From NCBI GenBank assembly GCA_024663395.1, contig JANFAH010000007.1:806001-870000 (forward strand): DNA of 64,000 nucleotides, given 5' to 3'. Made by a program: the position numbers and the translations under genes. The notes below the pieces were generated by a model that saw nothing but the letters and a program-made list of their open reading frames with translations, did not search any database and was not told where the DNA came from. This document shows positions 56,030 to 64,000 of this stretch, in pieces. Position 1 is the first letter of the stretch; every line of letters starts with the position of its first letter. This DNA comes from Pisolithus tinctorius (Eukaryota > Basidiomycota > Agaricomycetes > Boletales > Pisolithaceae).

Positions 56030-57291
56030 ATGCCTTCCCAGTGCCAGAGCAACACCCCCCAGCCTACCCCCGGCCACGCTCACGACTACTCCCAAGTCGC
56101 GGATGGAGAGCTGGTCGTCCTCACCGACGACTCCACTGACACCGAGCGAGAGAAGTCCGCGGAGAAGGCGCGCCGATGAGAGGAGGCCGAGCGGAGAGAT
56201 AGAGAGCGCGAGGCAGAGCGCAAGGCCAAGCGTGAGGAGGCCAAGAGGCAGAAGGCGGAGGAGGAGCGGTTGGAGGCGGAGCGGAAGAAGAGAGCAGAAG
56301 AGGAGGCTCAGAGGAGAAGGGCAACGGAGGAAGAGGAGGCTTGAAAGAAGAGGGCGGCAGAGGAAGAGGCAGAGAGGCAGAGGCAGAGAGCCTCTCAGGA
56401 GAGAGCCCAGGCCAGGAGGGACGAGGCCGCACAGAGGTGAGTAGCAGACTACTGCAAGTCAGGCGGAGCTGACCCATTTCTTTTTCGACCTTACTCTATT
56501 TCAGGTTAACCGGAGCGGTGTACGACGTCAACACCACCCAGAAGGTCCCTGGGGCCTCTGTGGTGGTCACCGCGACCAAGAGAGCCCCCTGCACTCGCTG
56601 TATAGCGAGTCTGACGGCGGGGCAGTGCGAGCCGGGGTAAGGTAAGACCAGGGCCTGCATGCCTTGTCATAACAAAAAGAAGACGTGCAGTTGGACGCGG
56701 GAAGAGGTGGCGGCGGGGCCTTCGCGGAAGAGAGCAGGGACGGGGAGCTCCCGAGGAGAGAAGAAGAAGAGGACGTGAGGGAAGGGGAAGGAGAAAGCGA
56801 CAGAGACGGAGGAAGTGGACAACGAGCGGGAGATAGGCGGAGAAGACGAGGAGGAGCCAGCAACACCGCACGAGGGACCCTCAGGGGCGGGGGTCTCCTC
56901 CTGGTGGACGGAGTGGGAGCGGGAGCGGCAGCTGCAGGCTGCGGAGAGGTACGCGGCGGCGCACAAGAAGGCTGCGACAGCCTTCGAGAGGATGGCACAG
57001 GCAGCGGAGCGGATGGCGGAGGCAGCGGAGCGGACTGCCGACGAGTGGGGAATGTACCGCGCATGGGCGGAGTGGGCGGAGATGAGGAGGAGGGAGGATG
57101 CGCGAGAGGCCAGGATGGCCGAGGTCGAGCGCACAGGCAGAGGATGGAAGAGGCCTCAGTCGGAGGCGGCGGAGGACAAGAACGAGGAAGCGGATGAAGG
57201 TGCGGAGGGGGATAATGAGGAAGAAGTCGAAGGAGAGCAGGAAGGCGGTGAAGAACAGGAGGGTGGTGGAGAACAAGTGATGGAAGAGTAA
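56030..57291 (+). pseudogene. Antisense accessory gene of A4, with stops
   Basis: Same plan as the A2 gene: ATG 56030 (MPSQCQSN), coiled coil, GTGAG...TTTCAG intron near 56438-56504, cysteine cluster near 56588-56690, alanine-rich helix and acidic tail to 57291. Stops are TGA near 56174 and 56342, TAA near 56638 (CAA in A2) and TGA near 56777 (CGA in A2). Confidence 0.75.
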
Positions 57292-57487
57292 AGTAGTTGT
57301 GTTTTCTTTTTTTTTTTTTTTGTCTTTGTTTTTAGTTTGTATATTTTGTATTACTACGAGATAGACTTGTGATTTTGTTTGTGACTCTGAGAAGTGAAAC
57401 GGATAAGCGGAGAAAATTCTAAAGTACTTAAGATAGTTCGGTAAGAGGTGGAGTCGGCCCACAGAGGAAGTTTATGTGGGCGGAGTA

Positions 57488-60400
57488 CTATGGCGGAGTT
57501 TGGTACGGGCCAGGTTTGTGTGGATAGCGTTCATGGAAAGCAGATACTATGTCGGAAGCGTGATCCAGCTCAGTTGCAAGCAACCAAGAGGTTTCTTCGT
57601 CGGTGTTCTCGTAACCAGCCCAGCGGACTAGATACAAGAGTTGACAGTGGCGGCGACGGCGGTCCACCTTAGAGTCGAGTATCTCTGATACCTCGTACTC
57701 AAGGTCACCATCGACATCCACTGGCGGAGGCGGAGGTTGTTGTCGGTTTGGGAAAGGGTTAGCCGCTGCGGCTTCCAGTTGTGAGACATGGAAGACCGGA
57801 TGTACCAAGCGCATAGAGTCAGGGAGCTTAAGGGTGACAGAATGCGTACCTGGCCTGGCCAAGATGGTGAACGGACCTAAGTACTTTTCGGAGAGTTTTT
57901 CCGAAGGACGAGTTGAGTGGAAGTACTTGGCTTTGACGTAGGCCTGTTCTCCGACCTTGAACTCAGGCAGAGGTATGCGTTTAGCATCTGCTGGACCCTG
58001 GTAGCACTGTTGAGCAGCGGACATTTCGGAGCGGAGGAAATCATGAAGGGCGGAGAGCTCAACGACATAGTCGTGAGCCCTTGGAGAGGTGAAGTCTTGG
58101 TCAGGGACCACAGACAGGTTTGGATGGTATCCCTTGTTAGCGAAGAAGGGAGAAACTCCAGTTGTCGCACTTGGTGCGTTGTTGAAAGCGAACTCCGCTA
58201 GAGGTAACAGCTCAGCCCAGTTATCCTGTTGGTAGTTACAGTAGACACGAAGGTACTGCTCAAGGGTCTGGTTCGTTCACTCGGTCTGGCCATCGCCTTC
58301 TGGGTGGTAGCCCGAAGTGAAGTGAAGACGCATATCAAGTGCCTTTCCTAGAGAGCGGAAGAAGTGTGAGACGAACTCAGGACCTCTGTCGGAGGTGACA
58401 CCAGCTGGTACTCCATGCTTGGAGAAGACATGGGTTAGGAAGAGCTTAGCGAGTTCGGCGGAGGTGACGGAGTCGTGGGTGGGGATGAACACTGCTTGCT
58501 TCGAGAGGCGGTCCACTACCACGAGTATGGCGGAGTAGCCATTGGAGTTGGGGAGGTGTTCGATGAAGTCCATGGAGATGGAGTTCCAAGGTCTCTCTGG
58601 GACGGGGAGTTGCTTCAGTAGACCATAAGGGCGGTGACGCGGAGTTTTGCTCCGTCCACAGGCGGTGCAAGACCTGACGTATTCTTTCACGTCGGAGCGG
58701 AGGTTGGGCCACACGTAGTCCCTGTGGACGAGTTCTAGGGTGCGGTTTTGCCCGAAATGGCCTGCTAGAGGATGGTCATGCTTGAACCAAAGCACTCGGA
58801 GGCGGAGGTCATCAATGTCAGGGGCAAAGATATGACCGTCAAGGCGGAGTAGACCGTCAGAGTCCAAGGACCACCGAGGCTTAGTCGGAGTTGGGAGATG
58901 GCTGGCGGAGACAGGATCAGAGGGTAGGGTGGAGATGATGTCAGAGTGCAAGCACTCAACATCGAAGACCATGGCGGCGCGGAGCACAGGTGCCAAGAGG
59001 GTGGTGGTACGGAGGGACGATGCAAGTTGCTCCTGTGTAAACACAGGGCGGAGATTGTGAGGATTTACCTGCGTGTAGTCCCTATCCCCCCCTTTTGGGT
59101 AGACATCCCAACGTCGCGTAAGTGCGTCGGGTTTGGCTCCTAGGTGGCCAGGTCGGAAGCAGATGGAAAGATTGAACTGGGAAAGGTACTCCGACCAGCG
59201 GGCCTGTCGACGAGTGAGAACCTTAGAGGTAGAAAAGTACTCAAGGTTTTTGTGGTCCATCACCACGTCGACAGGTAAGGCGGAGCCTTCTAAGTAATGC
59301 CGCCAATGGCGGAAGGCCTCGAAGATAGCCAACAGCTCCTTGTCATGGGTATCATAGTTGAGTTCTGGCGCGGTCATGGTGCGGGAGTAGAAAGCGACTG
59401 GGCAGAGTTCACCGTCGGAGCAGGTGATCGACAAAATGCCAGCAATGGCATAGTCGGAGGCGTCAGTTTCCACTGTAAGCGGAGCGTCAGGGACCCAATG
59501 AGTGAGAATGGGAGCGGAGCTGAAGGCATCCTTCAGGCGGAGGAAAGCGGAGCGGCACTCCTTGGAAAAGTTCCAAGGAGCACCCTTTCACGTGAGGCAA
59601 GTGAGTGGAATAACGATGTTGGAGTAGTTATTAATGAATCGTCTGTAGAAATTTGCGAAACCAAGGAAAGACTGGATGTCTCGCACCTTCCGCGGCTCAG
59701 GCCAGTCGCGGACTGCCTGAACCTTCTCAGCGGACATGGTGAGACCGGAGGGAGAAAGAACATAACCGAGGTACTCGACGGAGTCGGAGTGAAACTCGCA
59801 CTTCTCTGGCTTGGCATAAAGACCATGCTTTCGAAGGCGGCGGAGTACCTCTTTTACGTGTTCGCGATGCAACTCCACATCCTGCGAATAGATTAAGATG
59901 TCATCGAGGTATACCACGACGCAGACATCGAGCATGTCTGCAAAGATGCTATTAACAAACTGCTGGAAGGCCGCAGGCGCATTAGTCAGACCGAATGGCA
60001 TTACCCGCCACTCGTAAGAACCATAACGAGTGTGGAAAGCCGTTTTCCATTCATCTCCGTCTGCGATGCGGACTAGATGATAGGCATGGCAGAGGTCGAT
60101 CTTGGTGTAGACTTTAGCGTGGCTTGGAGAGTCGAGTAAGTCGGAGATGAGCGGCAGCGGATAGCGATCTTTTTTCGTGATTTTGTTGAGTCCTCGATAG
60201 TCTACGCAGAGGCGGAGTGAACCGTCCTTCTTCTTTACAAAGAGGACAGGGGCACCGTGAGCGGAGGTGGACTGTTTGATGAAACCGTAGCCAAGATGCT
60301 CGTCAATGAAGGTGCGGAGAGCGTCAAGCTCTGGCGGAGAAAGAGAGTAGATTGTACCAATGGGCGGAGAGGCTCCTTCCTCAAGGTCAATCTTGAGATC

Positions 60401-61203
60401 GAACGAGCGGTGTGGCGGAAGTTCAGTGGCCTTGTCTTTACTAAAGACGTCGGCAAACTCGTGATACTCAGAAGGAACCGAGGAGAGGTCAGGAGGCGGA
60501 GATGAAGCGGAGGACGCACGAAGCTTCACATCATCAGTGGAGAGCTGTAAGCAGAACTGTCTAGAGCCAGGGAGAGCACAGGCTCTGACATATGCAGCAG
60601 CATTGATGAGTGAGACGAGCAGAGCGGAGCGCGGCGAGTCTGTCGGAGGTGCAGTCGGAGCTGCAAACGGAGCGGAGGGTGTCGGATCCGGAGCGGAGGT
60701 CGCAGCGGAAGATGACGAAGGCGCCTGGGGTGTCGGCATTCCCTGTAGCGATGGTTTGAACGATATACTGCCCAGTACCCAGTCAATCGACGGATTGAAG
60801 CGGGCGAGCCAGTTGTGTCCCAACACCAGCAAACATGAAGAATCCAACGGAGTAACATAAAATGAAACGGAGTTGACATCGCCGGAAGGAAAGCGGAGGG
60901 AAAGATCTACTTCTTGGGAAATGACAGCATTTGTACTACCATCAAACAAGCAGAGTGGAATTGGTGGAGAAACGGAGGAAACAGGAATGACATATTTTTT
61001 GATTACAGACGGGTCTATGAAACAGTGAGAGGAGCCGGAATCGATTAACGCAGAAAAAGTATCAACAGAATAATCCGGAAGAGTTACAGACAGAAGTAAA
61101 GAATTGGGACTAGAAAGAGCGGACACGTTGAGTTGGATGTCCGGTTGCGCACAGTTGGGTTCAACGCTTCCTCCAGGTTGTGCAAGCTCCCTGGAGGAGC
61201 GGA
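57488..61203 (-). pseudogene. Pol of A4: protease to chromodomain, two TGA stops
   Basis: All parts are in one frame: protease (IDSGSSHCFIDPS near 61035), RT (VVYLDDILIYSQ near 59900), RNase H, integrase (HDHPLAGHFGQN near 58770; SMDFIEHLP near 58575; TSDRGPEF near 58395; DGQTE near 58283) and chromodomain (YLVRWAGYENT near 57630). TGA at 59590-59588 replaces CGA of A2. TGA at 58279-58277, after the integrase Glu, is shared with A1 and A2. RT and integrase catalytic residues are intact. Confidence 0.9.
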
Positions 61204-61213
61204 CTAATTTTTT
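61204..61213 (-). other. Gag/pol -1 frameshift site of A4
   Basis: Identical to the A2 site: A-AAA-AAT (61213-61207) before TAG (61206-61204). Confidence 0.68.
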
Positions 61214-62487
61214 GACTCTGCCTTCTCTGCAGGCGGAGTAGGCGGAGTTTCAGCCGTAGCTGCACGGGCTTTGGCTGCACGAGAGGTGGACTTGGGACAG
61301 TCCTTGGCGGAATGGCCAGCCTCGCCACAGAAGAGGCAGAGGTTATTCTTCATCCTGCGCTGGCGTTCAGCAGAGGTGAGTTTGCCATCCTTGCCCAGAA
61401 GATGGGCAATATCGGACTTGGACGCATCGGACTTGGGCGGGTCTTTCTGTTTGCCCCTGCCCTTGGTGTTGGACTTCGGAGCAGAGGCGGAGGACGACGA
61501 CTTAGTTTTGTTGTCGGAGTTGGAAGACTGTGACTTGTCGGAGGCGGACTTGGTGGTACGTGAGATCTCTGCTTTGCGCTCCCAGTAGCGCACATCGATG
61601 GTTTGGGTGAGTTCGCAGAGTTGTGCGAGGGTAGAAGGCTTACCGACGCGAGCAATCTCGTCTTTGATGCGGTCTGGAAGTCCGCTATAGAAGCGGTGGT
61701 GGAGTGCACTGACACCGTAGTCCTTGACTTGCGAAGCCCAGCAATTGAACTCCACGACATATTTGGTAATACGAGAACCATCCTTCATGGTAAGGTTCTC
61801 GAGTTGCTGGACGGCATCCGCTATAGCGTCATGCGGACTGAAATTAGCTGTGAGCTCTTGTAAGAACTCATGGTAGTCGTCCATCCAGAGCGGGCGGTCA
61901 TAGTTGTCGGGGTTTAGCAAATCTGGCTCGAACCAAGCCAGGGCCATACCCTTAAGATAGGACTGAGCGAAGGTAACTTTAGCTCTGTCGGAGTGGAATG
62001 CGCGGGGGCGGTCTTGGAAGTTCAACTCGCATTGAACGAGGAACTCGTGGAGTTTTTTGGGGTCGGAGCCGTCGAAGGTGTCAGGCTTGCGGACCTTGGT
62101 TTTCGGAGCGGAGTCCCCAGTGCGCGAACTAGACCACGCAAGCGCATGGACAGCTCTGGCAAGAGCTACGAGGGGATCCTCTGGCGGCTCAGCCGGGTCT
62201 TCAGGGATATCCCCGTCACCGCTGCCCCTGCCGTCGGGATCACCGTCAGGATAGTCAGGGTCGGGGTCGGGTCCATCATCTCGGTTACGAGGAGACGGAG
62301 TATGGAAAGCTGATGGGTGGAGGTTGGAGCGACCAGCTTGCGAAGCGCTTTCGCCTTCAGCGCAAGAGCAGCGTCGAGTGGAGAAGGATTGGAACTGTTC
62401 GATGACAGAAGGGAGTCAACGCGGATTAGCTAGCGCTGCAGCGAGGTTCTCAGCGACCTCTCTATGGGATTGAGCTCGAGTTCTCAT
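61204..62487 (-). pseudogene. Gag of A4 with one stop
   Basis: Starts MRTRAQSHRE at 62487, matches A2 gag along its length and ends SKN at 61204. A TGA near 62418 stands where A2 has CAA; both can come from an older CGA. The zinc knuckle CLFCGEAGHSAKDC is intact. Confidence 0.85.
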
Positions 62488-62535
62488 GATGGCGTAAGTT
62501 TTTTGGAAGACAGAAAAGGAGACCGTACAAGTGCG

Positions 62536-62546
62536 AGTACGAATAT
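62536..62546 (-). promoter_or_regulatory. Self-priming site of A4
   Basis: ATATTCGTACT on the minus strand, complementary to AGTACGAATAT at 62845-62835 in the 5' LTR. Confidence 0.78.
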
Positions 62547-62548
62547 AC

Positions 62549-63262
62549 TGTCAAGTCCGGGCCTACTCCGACCAACTCCGACGCTATATAAGGTCTAGAG
62601 AGGGGTTCGGAAGCAAGTCTGACACAGAAGAACAGAACTCCGACTAGCAGAGTGTCGGCAGGAACGAAGACCGCCGAGACAAAGGCGGAGTGGAGTGAGG
62701 GCGTCGGGTTTAGCTCGTGCGCTACCCCCTTGCACGATCTCAGCCCTCGTATTTCAGAGGGAGAGTACAGACAGAGAGTCGGAGATAACTCTGACAGGCA
62801 GAAGACGGAGTCAGAGGGAGTAGGAACTAAGTTGATATTCGTACTGAAGAACAGCGGAGTACAGTACATGCTCTTATACTGCTACGGAGGTACAGTAACC
62901 GGAATCGGAACTGACATACGGAGACTCATAAATTTTCAAGTAAAATTTCCTGGACGACAAATGAAGGGTAGACGGAGGACATACGAATGGGTAACACAGA
63001 ACATCCAGAAAAGGAAGCAGTCCAGGCGCTGGGCCATGCAGTGAGCGTGCTGCGGAGTACCTGACTGCGAAGGTAGTCACATGACCCCTCAGAGAACGGA
63101 CTGCTCGGTCCGGTAGGAGAGCAACACAAGTCCGACAGCAGTCGGAGTGGAGATGGTTCGCAACCAACAGAAGTTGGGCAGAGTTGGTGTGGAGTGAGCG
63201 GATGCCCGGCGGAAAAGGTTGTGGAGTGAGCAAAGACCTATGATGAACGCACGGTTATGACA
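62549..63262 (-). repeat. 5' LTR of A4
   Basis: TGTCAAGTCC to GGTTATGACA, 714 bases, followed by TSD AAAAC. Confidence 0.92.
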
Positions 63263-63366
63263 AAAACAATGAGAAGAGCCAGAGTTGATCAACACAGAAA
63301 CAGTATCAACAGAACAGTCAAGAAGGGTTACAGACAAAAGTAAAGAATTGGGACTAGAGAGAGCAG
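63263..63366 (-). pseudogene. Protease fragment of copy A5, right of A4
   Basis: Continues the protease of A5 from 55122 (the same bases occur uninterrupted near 5100-5205 in A3). It ends abruptly where the LTR of element E begins, so E is inserted into A5 too. Confidence 0.72.
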
Positions 63367-63763
63367 TGAAGCAACCAAAGACAAAGTCTTCTCAGCTATC
63401 ACTTCAAACCAGAGAGTGTGGGAGTGGAACCTGTTGATTGAGGACCAAGCTCAAAACAAACTAGATTAAGGAACTGGCTATGACAAACAACAGGACTTAT
63501 ATACTGCCTTACTGTTGGTACATACTGCCACAAGAGAACATTTGAGAAGAAAGTAAACAAAAGAGAGAACTATGCTATTGGATGAACATGAACATGTGGT
63601 GTCAGCAAGGCACAGCCTTGCCAAGTATTGTGTAAGCATAGCAACATAAGTAAAGGAAAAGTCTGAGAGGACTAAGCATCCCTAAAGCATAACCCTAACC
63701 AGAGGGTGGATAGATATAGGCAAGTAGGGAAATGCAGAAGTGAAAAGTCTACTGGCTGTTACA
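63367..63763 (-). repeat. 3' LTR of element E
   Basis: TGAAGCAACC to GGCTGTTACA. A TATATAAG box lies near 63500 on the minus strand. It differs in sequence from the A, B, C, D and F LTRs. Confidence 0.65.
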
Positions 63764-63902
63764 CTATCCCCTCCTAAGGTTCAACTTCCAGGCAAGACCA
63801 AATAGGATGAATGGTAGTAAACAGTTCTGGCACAGGTGTGAACAAGCTCTCAAAGCTTTCAGATGAAAGGAGAGATAATTTATGGGGGGCCCCAGGGTGG
63901 GA

Positions 63903-64000
63903 TCAGTAAAAGTCCTTGATCACCAACTGTGAGTTCTTCAAGGTGGAGGCTGGCTCCCAGGTGTGATCTTCTTCAGGGTATCCACTCCAATGGATGAGGA
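63903..64000 (-). CDS. Chromodomain, C-terminal end of pol of element E (partial)
   Basis: The minus strand reads LIHWSGYPEEDHTWEPAST and then about a dozen residues to a TGA at 63903, which is the second half of a chromodomain (aromatic Trp and Tyr, EEDHTWEP). The rest of pol lies right of 64000. It is too short to judge whether the gene is intact. Confidence 0.7.
   Translation of the reverse strand, partial: LIHWSGYPEEDHTWEPASTLKNSQLVIKDFY

Larger units (their letters stand above)
55123..63262 (-). mobile_element. Family A chromovirus, copy A4 (complete, TSD AAAAC)
   Basis: LTRs of 714 bases at 55123-55836 and 62549-63262 are flanked by AAAAC (55118-55122 and 63263-63267). It sits in the protease region of A5 in the same orientation. 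Gag has one stop, pol two TGA stops and the accessory gene several. The LTR pair differs at about two dozen positions. Its LTRs share a variant (ACGCTATATAAGG) with A3 against ACGCTAAACAAGG in A2, so two subfamilies exist. Confidence 0.94.
63367..64000 (-). mobile_element. Element E, chromovirus 3' end (continues beyond window)
   Basis: A 397-base LTR (63367-63763) is followed by a polypurine tract on the minus strand (CCTTAGGAGGGGATAG) and, at 64000-63903, the end of a chromodomain. The 5' part lies to the right of the window. Sequence is CpG-poor. Between 63764 and 63902 no accessory-gene homologue can be seen. Confidence 0.7.

Overview
The window is a transposon-dense piece of a fungal chromosome, most probably from a basidiomycete of the class Agaricomycetes. 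The clues are short introns (about 38-60 bases, GT...AG), several chromodomain Ty3/gypsy retrotransposons, a two-gene Harbinger-type DNA transposon, a NACHT-WD40 (STAND/NLR) gene with the usual basidiomycete C-terminal tail, and a split gene of the DUF6698-like family. No rRNA, tRNA, CRISPR or bacterial features are visible. Species cannot be told from the sequence alone.

Layout. 1-3691: family A retrotransposon copy A1 (+), cut by the window edge and nested in a second, older copy A3 (-, 3692-7352). 7419-15441: family B element B1 (+; target-site duplication, TSD, GTAAG) with a family B solo LTR (9611-10136, TSD GCAGT) inside it. 15561-16565 and 20328-21148: two halves of one host gene (DUF6698-like), split by a Harbinger-like transposon (16566-20324, TSD AAT). 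21619-47687: element C (-, TSD CCTTA), swollen to 26 kb by two later insertions, element D (22996-30396, TSD AAGGG) and family A copy A2 (37823-46732, TSD CATCG). A2 itself carries a solo LTR of a sister family F (42109-42912, TSD CAATG). 48115-53246: NLR gene, open through eight exons. 53779-63366: old family A fragments (A5) hit by an LTR and by a full copy A4 (55123-63262, TSD AAAAC). 63367-64000: 3' end of a further chromodomain element E running off the window.

How the parts work together. Families A, B and D share one plan: LTR, self-priming site, gag with a zinc knuckle, an A-rich -1 frameshift site at the gag stop, protease/RT/RNase H/integrase/chromodomain, then a convergent antisense accessory gene (coiled coil plus a six-cysteine cluster with Zn2Cys6-like spacing), polypurine tract and LTR. 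The accessory gene is open in A2 and D although pol is broken in both. Element C differs: gag, pol and chromodomain lie in one reading frame and it has no antisense gene.

Decay in the window is dominated by CpG to TpG/CpA change. Element C keeps one reading frame across its whole coding region but has at least 14 in-frame stops, all TGA. Older copies and the host gene are nearly CpG-free, while young insertions are CpG-rich. The NLR gene is CpG-rich in its NACHT half and almost CpG-free in its WD40 half.
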